From positions 124,001 to 188,000 of the forward strand of contig CANMPL010000001.1 in NCBI GenBank assembly GCA_947499715.1: a stretch of DNA of 64,000 bases, written 5' to 3'. The DNA comes from an uncultured Paracoccaceae bacterium (GTDB lineage: Bacteria; Pseudomonadota; Alphaproteobacteria; Rhodobacterales; Rhodobacteraceae). The position numbers and the translations under genes are program-made. Shown here piece by piece: positions 19,216-30,215 of this stretch. The stretch's first letter is position 1, and each line of letters starts with the position of its first letter. The notes under the pieces were generated by a model. It was given only the letters and a program-made list of their open reading frames with translations, did not search any database and was not told the DNA's origin.

Positions 19216-19996
19216 GGGGTTCTTCCTTGTCGAGTTTTGTCTTGGGCGCAGGCAACATCCAACGCCAGAGTTTCGCATCAGGCAGCGGCACCACCATCAG
19301 CCAGTGTTCCAGCAGCGCAAGTGCCGCCAATGCTGTCAGCAGGCCAAAGCCCGCAATCGTCACTTCGTTCCCCGCATGCCACAGCCGCTCTGCGCAAACC
19401 GCCAGCAGCGCGGTCAGCACCGTGACCGCGATGGGAAAGGCCAGGGTGATCGGTCCTTGGGTGAAATAGGTCTTCAGATGGGCCAACCGGTCCGGCACAA
19501 ATTCGGTATTGATCCGTGGCACCCCGAAATACAGGTTCAGCTTGGCGCAGATCCGCGCCAAAAACAGCACCAGATAAGTCGCAAGCGCGACCCGGTTGTC
19601 GGCGCCAGTGCTGACTGCCACAAGCGTCCACAGCGTGACTACCAGCAATAGTTCGTGATAGGACACCGTGCCAAAGGCCCGCACAAAGCGTGGCACACCC
19701 GACAATCCCGGCGGGCAATCCGATTGCACATGCCCGGTGATCACCCCCGCCAGAAACGCAAGCTCGATCCAGCCCCAGATCAACAAGGCCCCGATGAATC
19801 CCAGATAGGCGCCCGTCACCGTGTTCAATCCCAGCGACATCTGCACCAAAGCCGCCCCAAGAACCGCAAAAGGAACGCCTGCCAAAACAGCGATCCTGTG
19901 CCCCCCGTTGCGATCCGCACGCCGCACCACAAGCAAAATCGCCCCGGTGAAAAACCACCAGGCGAACAGCGCAAAAAGGGCGGCAATCCAACTCAC
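19205..19996 (-). CDS. puhE: PuhE, putative photosynthetic complex assembly protein (DUF3623)
   Basis: A 263-residue membrane protein with about seven hydrophobic segments. PuhE in Rhodobacter capsulatus affects reaction-centre assembly and bacteriochlorophyll supply. The body ([28 protein letters not shown], split here) and [22 protein letters not shown] are typical. The reading frame is open to 20086, but the added N-terminus is encoded by a palindromic repeat; the GTG at 19996 ([19 protein letters not shown]) gives the family N-terminus. The repeat tail AAAAGAAAG ends 9 bases before this GTG and may act as its ribosome site. Confidence 0.9.
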   Translation of the reverse strand: MSWIAALFALFAWWFFTGAILLVVRRADRNGGHRIAVLAGVPFAVLGAALVQMSLGLNTVTGAYLGFIGALLIWGWIELAFLAGVITGHVQSDCPPGLSGVPRFVRAFGTVSYHELLLVVTLWTLVAVSTGADNRVALATYLVLFLARICAKLNLYFGVPRINTEFVPDRLAHLKTYFTQGPITLAFPIAVTVLTALLAVCAERLWHAGNEVTIAGFGLLTALAALALLEHWLMVVPLPDAKLWRWMLPAPKTKLDKEEPHGF

Positions 19997-20000
19997 AAAA

Positions 20001-20092
20001 ATGTCTTTCTTTTGAACCCAAATATGCTGGGGGTCCGGGGGCAAAGCCCCCGAAATTGGGGGTGGGGGGGCGGGCCCCCCAAACACATATCC
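20001..20092 (-). repeat. Dispersed palindromic repeat, copy 2 (acsF-puhE gap)
   Basis: On the minus strand: GGGGGGCCCGCCCCCCC hairpin, then GGGGGCTTTGCCCCC, GGACCCCCAGCATATTT, and AAAAGAAAG just before the puhE start. The core (20005-20053) matches copy 1. It fills most of the 109 bp between the acsF stop and the puhE start inside the superoperon. Confidence 0.8.
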
Positions 20093-20105
20093 CCCCGAAC
20101 AAACA

Positions 20106-21224
20106 TCAGTATGCTGGCTCCAAACGGGGGCTGTCCGGCACTGCGTTCTTCTCCACCGGAATCGTCAAAAGCGAGATAAACGCCATGCCAGCCCTGGCCG
20201 ACCCCGTCATCCGCTTGACCCAACCACCAAATCCGCCCTGCTTGCGCCCCTGCGCAATCGTCACATTTGCCGCCTGCATCTTGTTCAACTGCGGGATCCA
20301 ACGCGGATGATCGATATCCAGCGTCATCGGGAATACCTGCTTGGTGATCTCGGATGTCTTGCGGAACACCTCCTGCCCGTACCACGCCGGATCAACGCCC
20401 AGCGCCTTGTGGAACTCTGGCCGCTGATGGTCGCGCACCCACATCGTCGAATAAACGGCCGTTAGGAAAAACTTGATCCATAGCTTGTTCATCCGGCTTT
20501 CCGTCAATGCGGGATCAGTCTTCATCAACAGCGCAAAGGCTTCCCCGTGAGAAAACTCATCGTTGCACCACTCGCGGAACCACTTGAAAATCGGGTGGAA
20601 CCGCTTGTCGGGATTGGCCTCCAGATGCCGATAGATAGTGATATAGCGCGCATAGCCGATCTTTTCGGACAGGTAAGTCGCGTAATAGATGAACTTGGGC
20701 CGGAAATAGGTGTATTTCTTCGCCTGCGTCAGGAACCCAAGGTTCACCGCAATCCCCGCTTCACGCAGCGCGTCATTGATGAACCCCGCGTGCCGCGCCT
20801 CATCCCGCGCCATCAGCTGAAACAGCTCTGTGATGTCCTTGTTGGACCCGCGCCGTTTCATTTCCTTGTAAAGCACGCAGCCCGAAAACTCCGCCGTGCA
20901 GCTTGAGATCAGAAAGTCGATGAACTCGGCCTTCAACTTGGGCTCCATCCCGTCCCAGTCGACGTGGTCCCAGTCCTCGTTCTTCTTGAAATGGCCTTTG
21001 TTCGGGTCTGCTTTCATCGCGTTGATCAACGCGTCCCATTCTTCGCGGATGCCATCCACATTGATCGCGTCCATTTCATCAAAATCGGTGGTGTAGAACC
21101 TTGGCGTCAGCAGCGTGTTCGACATCGCTACCTGTGTGGCCTCTTCATTGGTCAACGGTGGCAGCGCCTCTTGCGCGGCAATCGCTTCTTCGGCGGTGCT
21201 GGCATCAGATGAATGCATATTCAT
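20106..21224 (-). CDS. acsF: Aerobic Mg-protoporphyrin IX monomethyl ester cyclase
   Basis: A 372-residue di-iron oxygenase that forms the isocyclic (E) ring using O2. Iron-binding motifs are visible: ELFQLMARDEARHAGF and WCNDEFSHGEAF, plus an earlier Glu in SSCTAEFSGCVLYKEMKRRG. The length and the N-terminus (MNMHSSDASTAEE) are normal; the start has AGAGGTG upstream and overlaps the preceding gene by 4 bp (ATGA). This is the only cyclase in the window, fitting an aerobic phototroph. Confidence 0.97.
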   Translation of the reverse strand: MNMHSSDASTAEEAIAAQEALPPLTNEEATQVAMSNTLLTPRFYTTDFDEMDAINVDGIREEWDALINAMKADPNKGHFKKNEDWDHVDWDGMEPKLKAEFIDFLISSCTAEFSGCVLYKEMKRRGSNKDITELFQLMARDEARHAGFINDALREAGIAVNLGFLTQAKKYTYFRPKFIYYATYLSEKIGYARYITIYRHLEANPDKRFHPIFKWFREWCNDEFSHGEAFALLMKTDPALTESRMNKLWIKFFLTAVYSTMWVRDHQRPEFHKALGVDPAWYGQEVFRKTSEITKQVFPMTLDIDHPRWIPQLNKMQAANVTIAQGRKQGGFGGWVKRMTGSARAGMAFISLLTIPVEKNAVPDSPRLEPAY

Positions 21225-21517
21225 GACATCACCTCTTCGCTGAATGAAAACTCGCACAATTCCATGAACTCGAAATCGCCCGTGGCCCGCGTCCAAAGCT
21301 GTTCCAGCTTCGATGCTCGCGTGATGATCGCCGTGCGCTGTTCTTCGACCAATTCACCAAAGGCCGCCATGATTTCTGGCCCCTGCACCTGCACAGTGTC
21401 GCCGGGGTGAATGACAGCACCATTGTCCAGCCGCACATGCGCGCTGAGTTCTTCAAACCGGTGCGAGATTGTCACCGTACAAGGTGCCGTCTCTTTCGTT
21501 CGCGTAATCAGTCCCAT
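21221..21517 (-). CDS. Small conserved photosynthesis-cluster protein (orf between puhC and acsF)
   Basis: A 98-residue soluble protein, MGLITRTKETAPCTVTISHR at the N-terminus, with HVRLDNGAVIHPGDTVQVQGP suggesting a small beta-barrel, then a helical C-terminus. A small gene at this place between puhC and acsF is common in purple bacteria, but I know of no assigned function. Translation is coupled to acsF through a 4-bp overlap, so a role with the cyclase is a reasonable guess (a small partner of AcsF, as BciE is in Rhodobacter, is one candidate). Confidence 0.8.
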   Translation of the reverse strand: MGLITRTKETAPCTVTISHRFEELSAHVRLDNGAVIHPGDTVQVQGPEIMAAFGELVEEQRTAIITRASKLEQLWTRATGDFEFMELCEFSFSEEVMS

Positions 21518-21565
21518 GTGAGTTCCCTTTCACAAGGCAACGAGGCGGCTAACCCCGTCGCGGTT

Positions 21566-22024
21566 TCAGTCCAGCAGCCGGGCAAAGGCCGCCACGTTGT
21601 CTTGCCCATATCCAATCAGTTCCACGGCCATGCCGGTTGTCGGATCCAGAATGGCGATATGCCCATTGGCCCGCCGCACGACCTGCACCGGCGCATCACT
21701 CTCCACATCATGCACAAGGCGCTCCCGGTCGATGACCCGCCCCATCACGCCCAGAAATCCGGCCTTATCCTCGGATGACACAGCGATCTGCGTGCCATTT
21801 GCGTCCATCACCCGATAGACGCCGCTGCGATCACCCAGCAGCACGAAATCGCGGCTTTCGACCACCGCCGCCTCAACCAGCACACCCGATTGCGGCGCGC
21901 CCGTCAGCTTGGCATAGCTGACCAGTCCAAGCGAACAGATCATCAACGCAAACATCGCCTGCACCAGAAACTTAGGCACCATCTCGCGGTCTCTGTGCCG
22001 CATCTGTTGTTCAAGTTGGCTCAT
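21566..22024 (-). CDS. puhC: PuhC, photosynthetic complex assembly protein
   Basis: A 152-residue protein with a short cytoplasmic tail (MSQLEQQMRHRDREMVPKF), one membrane helix (about residues 18-40) and a periplasmic domain. In Rhodobacter capsulatus PuhC is needed for normal reaction-centre/LH1 core assembly. Position between puhB and the small orf is conserved, with 6 bp to puhB. Confidence 0.92.
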   Translation of the reverse strand: MSQLEQQMRHRDREMVPKFLVQAMFALMICSLGLVSYAKLTGAPQSGVLVEAAVVESRDFVLLGDRSGVYRVMDANGTQIAVSSEDKAGFLGVMGRVIDRERLVHDVESDAPVQVVRRANGHIAILDPTTGMAVELIGYGQDNVAAFARLLD

Positions 22025-22030
22025 GATCCC

Positions 22031-22666
22031 CTACTCCGCTGCGACGGCACCGCCGCCCTGTTCGACCCGTGCCACCACCGGCTGACTGATCCGCGTTTCT
22101 GCGGCCTCTGCGAATATCTGCGCGACGCTTTGGGCGTCAGCGATGCACCGCAACGCAGGCTGCGTGCGTGTCGTCCGCCAAGGGCGCACATGCGGCCAAG
22201 ACATCATGAACGACAACCGCGCCTCTCCGATCAACTCAAACGCCAAGGTGCCATGCCCCGACTTTCGCATGTCCAGCGACGCGGTCCCAATCCACGTATA
22301 GGGCAGGTTCAGCGTCATGGTCAGCGCCGCACCAATGCGCATCGCCACCCGCTTGTTGGTCAGCGTGTAAACCGCCGACCGCGCCTGCACATAGGCCAGC
22401 AGATACAACACACCGCAAGCCAACAGCCCCGACACCACAAACGGCACACCATGCATGACCGCAATCCCCATCGGGAACTCCATGCTCGAGACACCAATGC
22501 GCCAAACCGTCAACAAAGCGAAATAGGCCGCGACCCAGCGGATCTTATAGGCCTCACGCGCCAGCATCCCGGCGTCCGGCGACCCTTGCCACAGGATATG
22601 CTCGTCCTGTGGCAGCTTCTCCGGCAGCCCCCTGATAGGCTCAAAGTTAAAGTCGTCGTGGCTCAT
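22031..22666 (-). CDS. puhB: PuhB, photosynthetic complex assembly protein
   Basis: A 211-residue membrane protein required for efficient reaction-centre assembly in Rhodobacter. The start MSHDDFNFEPIRGLPEKLPQ at 22666 is the family N-terminus; DEHILWQGSPD, three hydrophobic segments (about residues 45-110) and a PH-like domain with YTLTNKRVAMRIGAALTMTLN follow. An alternative start six codons upstream is less likely. Confidence 0.93.
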   Translation of the reverse strand: MSHDDFNFEPIRGLPEKLPQDEHILWQGSPDAGMLAREAYKIRWVAAYFALLTVWRIGVSSMEFPMGIAVMHGVPFVVSGLLACGVLYLLAYVQARSAVYTLTNKRVAMRIGAALTMTLNLPYTWIGTASLDMRKSGHGTLAFELIGEARLSFMMSWPHVRPWRTTRTQPALRCIADAQSVAQIFAEAAETRISQPVVARVEQGGGAVAAE

Positions 22667-22716
22667 ATCTGTCCCCATTTGCATCAGGGCCGGTCGGCGA
22701 AACCGGCCCGCCTTAT

Positions 22717-23484
22717 TCAGGCCTCACCGGCGGCATAAAGCGTGCCACCCGCGTAGTAGGCCATGATCTTTTCTTCCTCGAGAAGGGTCACCTGACCCGC
22801 ATCCTTGATCGTCGGCACACCGCTCCAATGCTGGGCGTGCAGGCTGCGCACCGCGACACGGTTGCCATGGATCTTGCACATGTTGATCGGGATCAGCCGG
22901 GTCTGACCTGTGCCCTCTGGGTTCAGATCAACGGTCAGGAACCGCACCAGCGCTTCTGGCACATCAACCCACATATCAATGCAGCGGCCAATGACCTCTC
23001 CGTCACCGCCAACAACCGCCAGCCCGCGTGGATCGCGCCCCGCACTGACGTGGAAATCCTCCAGCATCGACAGCGGCTTGATCTTCACATGCCCATGCGC
23101 GTCCAGTTCCGGCGCGTCGCGACGCGGTGCCCAGCTTGCCGGGCCAACGCCGTCAACCATCGGATCACCCGTCGGCACCCACGGCGACCCGGTCGCCGCA
23201 GCGCTTGGTGCCAGCGCCAGATCGGTGCGCATCTTGCTGGCCTCGTAATCCATGCTCGGCACCGTCAACTCTCCACGCCCATCGCGTAGCTTAAAGGTCT
23301 TGGCGCTTGGCAAGGGCAGCAGGCTCTCGTTCGCAGGCACCCCGTCTTCATCGTCGCGCAACGGATAGCCTTCGCGCTGGTTCTCGGTTTGCAGGTAATA
23401 GACAAGCCCCGCGAAAAAGATCCAGAACATCCAGATCGCGGCACTCGCCAGATCAAAGTCGCCAAAGAATGTGTTACCAACCAT
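22717..23484 (-). CDS. puhA: Photosynthetic reaction centre H subunit
   Basis: A 255-residue protein with a single N-terminal membrane helix (FDLASAAIWMFWIFFAGLV, about residues 9-29) and a large cytoplasmic PRC-barrel domain that caps the reaction-centre L/M core and guides proton uptake to QB. The tail of the helix YYLQTENQREGYPL and the domain pieces SMLEDFHVSAGRDPRGL and EVIGRCIDMWVDVPEALVRF are diagnostic. The partner L and M genes (pufL, pufM) are not in the window. Confidence 0.97.
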   Translation of the reverse strand: MVGNTFFGDFDLASAAIWMFWIFFAGLVYYLQTENQREGYPLRDDEDGVPANESLLPLPSAKTFKLRDGRGELTVPSMDYEASKMRTDLALAPSAAATGSPWVPTGDPMVDGVGPASWAPRRDAPELDAHGHVKIKPLSMLEDFHVSAGRDPRGLAVVGGDGEVIGRCIDMWVDVPEALVRFLTVDLNPEGTGQTRLIPINMCKIHGNRVAVRSLHAQHWSGVPTIKDAGQVTLLEEEKIMAYYAGGTLYAAGEA

Positions 23485-23502
23485 ATCGTGTCCTCTCGGT
23501 GG

Positions 23503-24933
23503 TCATGTTGGAAAGTCCGCCAGCTGCAGCTTGGTTGACTTGTCCTGCGTCATCGCCCGAACCCTTACCAGGGGCCCCAAGACGATCAGGGTCATGAAAA
23601 GAAGGCCGATCTCGGTGTGGTAAACCACCGAATAGCCCGTGGCAGGCGTGGCGAGCGCCTCTCCCAAAGTGCCGTTCCCAGCGGCATGGTTCACAAGGTC
23701 ACGCAAGGTGCCCCCGATAAAGATCGACAGGCCCGCACCGGTGGCCTGTGCGGCCCCCCAAGCGCCAAGCGCAAGTCCCCGACCCGCAACACCTGCGGTC
23801 GGCATGGTCATGGCAGCCGTCAGGGTGGCAACCCCGAACAGCCCGCCGCCAAAGCCAATCAACGTGGCCCCGACATAGAACAAAGGTGCGGAATTCAACG
23901 GTGCTGCAAAGATGACGGCAGCAAAGGCCGCAAGCCCTACCAGAATGCCCCGCGCGGCCATCCGGTATGGATCCAGCCGCTTGGCCAGCCAGCGCGCGGC
24001 CATCCAGAACCCCACCAGTGCACCACCGGCCCAAGTGGCCGTCAGTAATGTCGTCGCCGACACGCTCAGCCCTAAGATCTCGCCGCCGTAAGGTTCCAGC
24101 AGCACGTCTTGCATATTAAACGCCATCGTCCCGATGAACACGACCGCCAGCAGCCGCCCGGCATCGCCACCGCTGGCGAAATCGGCCCAGGCATCGCGGA
24201 ACAGCGGGCGTGGTGCCTCGCGTTCTGCCCGGCTCATCGGTTTCACGCGCTCTTGCCGCCACAGGGCCGTCAGGTTCAACAGCAGCGTCGCCACGGCCGT
24301 CCCCTGCACCACCTGCACAAGGCGCAGCGCGGAATAATCGCGCAGCAAGGCCCCGATCACGATCGCACTCAGCGCCATGCCAATCAGGAACATCACATAA
24401 AGCAGCGCCACAACCTTTGGCCGCGTCTCTTCGGTGGCGCGATCCGCCGCCAGCGCCAGCCCCGCCGTCTGGGTCATATGCATCCCCAGCCCGGTCAGCA
24501 AAAACGCCAGCCCCGCACCAAGGTATCCAGCCCAATCAGCATCAATCGCCCGGTCACCAGACAGCACCAGCAGCGCCATCGGCATGATCGCCAGACCGCC
24601 AAACTGCCACATCGTCCCGAACCACAGATACGGGATCCGCTTCCAGCCGATTGCAGACCGATAGGTGTCCGACTTGAACCCCAGCAGCGCCCGCAAGGGC
24701 GCAACAAGAACAGGTATCGCGATCATGAACGCCACCAGCGACGCCGCAATCCCCTGCTCAACAATCATCACCCGGTTCAGCGTGCCCAGCAGCATCACGC
24801 TGGCCATACCGACCGACACCTGAAACAGGCTCAACCGCAACAACTGCCCCAGCGGCAGATCGTCGCTGACCGCATCGCTGAACGGCAAAAGGTTCAGGCT
24901 GACTTTCTTCAGGGCGTCGGCTTTGAACAGCAT
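23503..24933 (-). CDS. lhaA: LhaA, light-harvesting 1 assembly protein (PucC/BCH2 family)
   Basis: A 476-residue, 12-helix transporter-like protein of the PucC family (major facilitator fold). LhaA is needed for LH1 assembly, possibly by delivering bacteriochlorophyll. Family features include LPLGQLLRLSLFQVSVGMASV, the RIPYLWFGTMWQFGG region and LLALVLLRD-like loops. It sits between bchM and puhA, the known lhaA position; start and bchM stop share one base. Confidence 0.94.
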   Translation of the reverse strand: MLFKADALKKVSLNLLPFSDAVSDDLPLGQLLRLSLFQVSVGMASVMLLGTLNRVMIVEQGIAASLVAFMIAIPVLVAPLRALLGFKSDTYRSAIGWKRIPYLWFGTMWQFGGLAIMPMALLVLSGDRAIDADWAGYLGAGLAFLLTGLGMHMTQTAGLALAADRATEETRPKVVALLYVMFLIGMALSAIVIGALLRDYSALRLVQVVQGTAVATLLLNLTALWRQERVKPMSRAEREAPRPLFRDAWADFASGGDAGRLLAVVFIGTMAFNMQDVLLEPYGGEILGLSVSATTLLTATWAGGALVGFWMAARWLAKRLDPYRMAARGILVGLAAFAAVIFAAPLNSAPLFYVGATLIGFGGGLFGVATLTAAMTMPTAGVAGRGLALGAWGAAQATGAGLSIFIGGTLRDLVNHAAGNGTLGEALATPATGYSVVYHTEIGLLFMTLIVLGPLVRVRAMTQDKSTKLQLADFPT

Positions 24934-25622
24934 CAGCGCCCCCCCTCGAACGTCAGGCAGGTTGAGATGTAGAACCCTGACTTCACCCGCTCAATTTCGC
25001 GCAGGTTGCCTCTCACGCCCGCAGCGCGCAGCGCGTTGGCAACCCCCGCCGCGCGGTGTGGCACCATCTGTGGCGACCGGTCCGCACGCGGAAACAACTT
25101 GCCCGCCCGGAACATCGCCATCAGCAGCGGCGTGCGTGGCGGCAGCGTAAAGATCACCTTGCCATCAACCCGCCGCACCATCTTGCCCATCAGCGCCGCG
25201 ATATCATCTGCGGAATAGTAAATCAGCGAATCCATCGCCAATACGTTGTCGAACGCGCCATGTGTCGCCTCCAACATATCGCCCGCGACAAATTCGATCT
25301 GAGGCCGCAGATCACGCGGGCAGCGTTCCTCGGCGATGCCCACCAGCTTGGGTGAGATATCAACCGCCACCACCTGCGCCCCGCGCTGTGCCAATTCCAC
25401 GGCCATCGCCCCGGTCCCGCAGCCCGCATCCAAAATCCGCGCACCGCGCAGATCCTCGGGCAGCTGCGCCAGCATCAGGCTGCGCATCCGATCACGCCCC
25501 GCCCGCACCGTCGCCCGCACGCCACTCACCGGCGCATCTGATGTCAGACGCTCCCAGGTTTTGGTCGCAGAGCGGTCAAAATAGTCTTCGACCCGGTCGC
25601 GTGTGGTGGCGTAGTTGCTCAT
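24933..25622 (-). CDS. bchM: Mg-protoporphyrin IX methyltransferase
   Basis: A 229-residue SAM-dependent methyltransferase making Mg-protoporphyrin IX 13-monomethyl ester, the substrate of AcsF. The SAM site ARILDAGCGTGAMAVELAQ (about residues 75-93) and the acidic VVAVDIS strand are clear, as are the N-terminal RVEDYFDRSATKTWERLTSD and C-terminal SGFYISTCLTF typical of BchM. A 95-bp gap with an 11-bp tandem repeat separates it from bchL. Confidence 0.96.
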   Translation of the reverse strand: MSNYATTRDRVEDYFDRSATKTWERLTSDAPVSGVRATVRAGRDRMRSLMLAQLPEDLRGARILDAGCGTGAMAVELAQRGAQVVAVDISPKLVGIAEERCPRDLRPQIEFVAGDMLEATHGAFDNVLAMDSLIYYSADDIAALMGKMVRRVDGKVIFTLPPRTPLLMAMFRAGKLFPRADRSPQMVPHRAAGVANALRAAGVRGNLREIERVKSGFYISTCLTFEGGR

Positions 25623-25673
25623 CTTTTTGGTTCGATCTTTCTTTCGTTAACGCGTCTTAGGACTTTGATGCAC

Positions 25674-25717
25674 ATGGGTTGTGTATGGGTTGTGCATGAA
25701 GTGTGCATGGGTTGTGC
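25674..25717. repeat. 11-bp tandem repeat between bchL and bchM
   Basis: Four 11-base units follow each other directly: ATGGGTTGTGT, ATGGGTTGTGC, ATGAAGTGTGC, ATGGGTTGTGC. They abut the bchL stop codon (complement of 25718-25720). Three units are identical over ten bases and one differs at two. Confidence 0.85.
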
Positions 25718-26650
<933 letters not shown>

Positions 26651-26678
26651 TCAATGATTTGTTCAGAAAGCTGCTGCA

Positions 26679-29600
26679 TCATTCTGCCGCGACCCCCTCA
26701 ACGTGATCTTCAAGGGCGTCCGCTGCGTCTTGCAGCGCCGCCAATGTGTCTTGATCCGGCGCCCAATAGTCCCGGTCACTGGCTTCCAGCAGACGGTTTG
26801 CCATCCGCGCGCTGGCTTGTGGGTTCAAGTTCGCCAAGCGGTTGCGCATCTCGTCGTCCAACACAAAGGTTTCGGACAAGCGCTGATAAACCCAAGGCTC
26901 CACCTCGCCCGTCGTGGCAGACCAGCCCACGGTATTGGTGATATGCGCCTCAATCTGGCGCACACCTTCGGGGCCGTGCTTAAGCAGGCCTTCGTAAAAC
27001 TTCGGGTTCAGGCTGCGCGAACGGGTCTCAAGCGCGACCTGATCCTGCAACGTCCGCACCTTGGCCCCGCCACGCGTTTGATCGCCGATATAAACCGGCG
27101 CAGCCACGCCCTTGGCGCGTTTCACAGCCCGCGAAATCCCGCCAAGCGTATCGAAATAATGGTCAACAGTGGTCACGCCCAGCTCAACCGACTCCAAGTT
27201 CTGATAGGCTAAGTCCACGTCCTTCAACGCTTTTTGCAAAAGAACGGGGTTCTTTGCAGCCTTGCCATCGGTGCCATAGGCAAAGGATTTGCGCGCCTCA
27301 TAGGCGTCGGCCAACTCGTCCTCATCCCCAAAGGCAGAGCTGTCGATCAACTGATTGACGTTCGACCCATAGGCACCTTCCGCGTTGGAAAAGACCCGCA
27401 AAGCGGCACTTTCCAGATCGCAGCCAATCTCTTCCGCATAGGTCGTGGCATGGGCCTTGATAAAGTTCATGTCTGCCGGTTCATCGGCCTGCGCACATTT
27501 CAGCGCCGCCTCTGCCAGCATCCGCGTTTGCAGCGGCAGCAGATCCCGGAAAATGCCCGAGAGCGTCATCACAACATCAATCCGGGGGCGACCAAGCACT
27601 TCCAACGGGATCAGTTCAGCCCCCGCCAAACGCCCGAAATTATCAAACCGTGGCACACATCCCATCAGCGCCAAGGCCTGCCCAATCGGGCCACCGTCGC
27701 TTTTGATATTGTCCGACCCCCACAACACGAGCGCCACAGTGCGCGGCAATTGCGCGTGGGTTTGCAGCAGCAATTCGGCCTGCTTCGCGCCCTCTGATAG
27801 GGCAAAAGCAGTGGGCATCCTGAACGGGTCAAAGGCATGCAGATTGCGCCCCGTGGGCAGGATATCGGCATTGCGGATCACATCGCCACCCGGCACTGGC
27901 GGGATAAACTGCGCATTCAGCGCCCGCATCAGCGCAGGCAATTCGTGATCTTCTTTCAAGAGGTTAGCAACCTCTGGCGTCGCATCCGCCATCAGATCCA
28001 GCATCTCAGCGCGGGCCGTATCCGACATCGGCTGACCCACTATATGAAGCCCATCAGGGATCAGCGCGCCTTCGGTTTCCTGCACGGTCAGCCACAGCTT
28101 TTCGATATCCTGGCCGCCCAGATCGACCGCCTCAGCTTGATCCCGGATTAAAGCTTCAAGATCGGCGCGCGCATCGTCGGTATCTTCCATGCCGCGCCAT
28201 CGGGTCAGGCTGTCTTTCAACTCTGCCAGCCCCTTATAAAGCCCCGCTTGCGCCAAAGGCGGCGTCAGATGCGTGACCGTCACAGCGCCGGAACGGCGCT
28301 TGGCAAGGCTCGCCTCGCTGGGGTTATTGGCGGCATAAAGGTAGACGTTTGGCATCTCGCCGATCAGGCGATCTGGCCAGTCTTTGGCCCCCATCCCGGC
28401 TTGTTTTCCGGGCATGAATTCCAGCGCGCCGTGCATGCCGAAATGCAGCACAGCATCCGCGCCAAAGGTGTTGCGAAGCCACTGATAAAACTGCACAAAT
28501 GCGTGCGTTGGGGCAAAGCCGCGTTCGAACAAAAGGCGCATCGGATCGCCTTCGTACCCGAATGCAGGCTGCACCCCGACAAAGACATTGCCAAAGTGTT
28601 GGCCCAGCACAAAAACGCCGCGCCCATCTGATTGCACGCGACCGGGGGCTGGGCCCCATGCCGCTTCAACCTCGTCCAAATGGACCGTGTCGCGCACGAT
28701 GGTTTCGGCGTCCACATGGGCCGCGACGTTCGCCTCTTGCCCGTATTGCAGGGCGTTGCCTTTCAACACCGCGGCGCGCAGATCGTCTACGGTAGGCGGA
28801 ACATCGACTTCATAACCATCTGCCTTCATCTGGTTCAAAGTGTTGAAAAGGCTTTCAAAAACGCTGAGGTAAGCCGCCGTTCCGACAGCACCCGCATTCG
28901 GCGGAAAGCCAAACAGAACCACGGCGATTTTCTTGTCCGCGTTGGCTTTGCGGCGCAGGGCCGCAAGACGAGATACCTTTTCGGTCAGGCTCGCGATCCG
29001 TTCTGGGCAGGGCGCCATCGCCTTGTGTGCCGCCACGCTTTGGCACATCTGTTTACAACCAGTGCACCCGTCTTCGCCATGACGACCGGCAAAGACCGTA
29101 GGGTTTGTCGCGCCGTCGATTTCCGGCAAAGCTACAAGCATCGTGGTTTCAATCGGGCCAAGCCCTTGGGCACTGTCCGCCCATTGCCCCAGCGTCTGAA
29201 ATTCGAGTGGCTGGGCAGAAACATAAGGGACATCAAGCCGTTGCAGCAGCTCTACCGCAGCGGCGCTGTCGTTGTAGGCCGGGCCACCGACAAGCGAAAA
29301 CCCGGTGAGCGAGACCATCGCATCAACCCGGCCCATAAAGTAGTTTTCGACCGCTGGGCCCCCGTCCAGACCACCGGCGAAGGCCGGGATCACGCGCAGG
29401 CCTTTCGCCTCAAACGCGCGAATGACCGCTTCGTAGTGGGCGCAATCGTTGGACAGAACATAGCTGCGCAACATCAAGATTCCGACCGTGGCCACAGCGT
29501 CCGGTGCGGCTGGCAAGTCATTGATATCAGTGGTGATATGATGCCCCGGAAGATCAGGGTGATATAGCCCGACCTCGGGATATTCGATCGGCAAAGCCGC

Positions 29601-30215
29601 CGTGACACGCGCCCATTCGGGCCGATCCGCATAGCGGTCCAGCAGGTAGCGCAACATGCTTTCAATGTTGTCGTCGGACCCACCCAACCAATATTGCATC
29701 GACAGGAACCAGGCCCGCAGGTCCTGACTTTTGCCGGGGATCAGCTTGAGCAATTTTGGCAAACGCCGCAGCGCTTTCATCTTCTTGGCACCAGATTGCC
29801 GGTCTTGCTTGCCTTCGCCGCGCAGCTTTTTCAACAGGGCCATCGCACCGCTCGCGGGCTTGCCCATGTCCAGATCACCCATGCGGGTCGCCTTGACGAT
29901 GGCGCTGTCAGAGATCAGGCCAACCATCGCGTCACAACTCTCGCGCCGCGCCTCAAAGCTGGGCAGAATGGCGGCCACGTGTTCGTCCAGAAACAGCAGA
30001 TTGGCGATGATGATGTCGGCCTTGGCAACCGCGTCTTTTGCAGCGTCAAGCGCGGCGGGATTCTCGCCCCATTCAGCGGCGGCGTGGATGGTGACCTCAA
30101 GCCCCGGAAATTCACGCGCAAGACGTGGGGCGGCACGGGCGGCGGGGCCCGCGGCGTGCTGGTCCAGCGTGACGATTACCACGCGGTAGGGATGATGCAT
30201 CACCTCATCGCGCAT
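26679..30215 (-). CDS. bchH: Magnesium chelatase subunit H
   Basis: A 1178-residue porphyrin-binding catalytic subunit of Mg chelatase. Typical stretches are [18 protein letters not shown] near the N-terminus, [20 protein letters not shown] (split here) and [17 protein letters not shown]. The ATG at 30215 overlaps the bchB end by 11 bp; an ATG five codons later (30200) preceded by GAGG is also possible. Frame extension upstream to 30314 is only a shadow over bchB. Next in the operon is bchL, 64 bp away. Confidence 0.96.
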   Translation of the reverse strand: MRDEVMHHPYRVVIVTLDQHAAGPAARAAPRLAREFPGLEVTIHAAAEWGENPAALDAAKDAVAKADIIIANLLFLDEHVAAILPSFEARRESCDAMVGLISDSAIVKATRMGDLDMGKPASGAMALLKKLRGEGKQDRQSGAKKMKALRRLPKLLKLIPGKSQDLRAWFLSMQYWLGGSDDNIESMLRYLLDRYADRPEWARVTAALPIEYPEVGLYHPDLPGHHITTDINDLPAAPDAVATVGILMLRSYVLSNDCAHYEAVIRAFEAKGLRVIPAFAGGLDGGPAVENYFMGRVDAMVSLTGFSLVGGPAYNDSAAAVELLQRLDVPYVSAQPLEFQTLGQWADSAQGLGPIETTMLVALPEIDGATNPTVFAGRHGEDGCTGCKQMCQSVAAHKAMAPCPERIASLTEKVSRLAALRRKANADKKIAVVLFGFPPNAGAVGTAAYLSVFESLFNTLNQMKADGYEVDVPPTVDDLRAAVLKGNALQYGQEANVAAHVDAETIVRDTVHLDEVEAAWGPAPGRVQSDGRGVFVLGQHFGNVFVGVQPAFGYEGDPMRLLFERGFAPTHAFVQFYQWLRNTFGADAVLHFGMHGALEFMPGKQAGMGAKDWPDRLIGEMPNVYLYAANNPSEASLAKRRSGAVTVTHLTPPLAQAGLYKGLAELKDSLTRWRGMEDTDDARADLEALIRDQAEAVDLGGQDIEKLWLTVQETEGALIPDGLHIVGQPMSDTARAEMLDLMADATPEVANLLKEDHELPALMRALNAQFIPPVPGGDVIRNADILPTGRNLHAFDPFRMPTAFALSEGAKQAELLLQTHAQLPRTVALVLWGSDNIKSDGGPIGQALALMGCVPRFDNFGRLAGAELIPLEVLGRPRIDVVMTLSGIFRDLLPLQTRMLAEAALKCAQADEPADMNFIKAHATTYAEEIGCDLESAALRVFSNAEGAYGSNVNQLIDSSAFGDEDELADAYEARKSFAYGTDGKAAKNPVLLQKALKDVDLAYQNLESVELGVTTVDHYFDTLGGISRAVKRAKGVAAPVYIGDQTRGGAKVRTLQDQVALETRSRSLNPKFYEGLLKHGPEGVRQIEAHITNTVGWSATTGEVEPWVYQRLSETFVLDDEMRNRLANLNPQASARMANRLLEASDRDYWAPDQDTLAALQDAADALEDHVEGVAAE

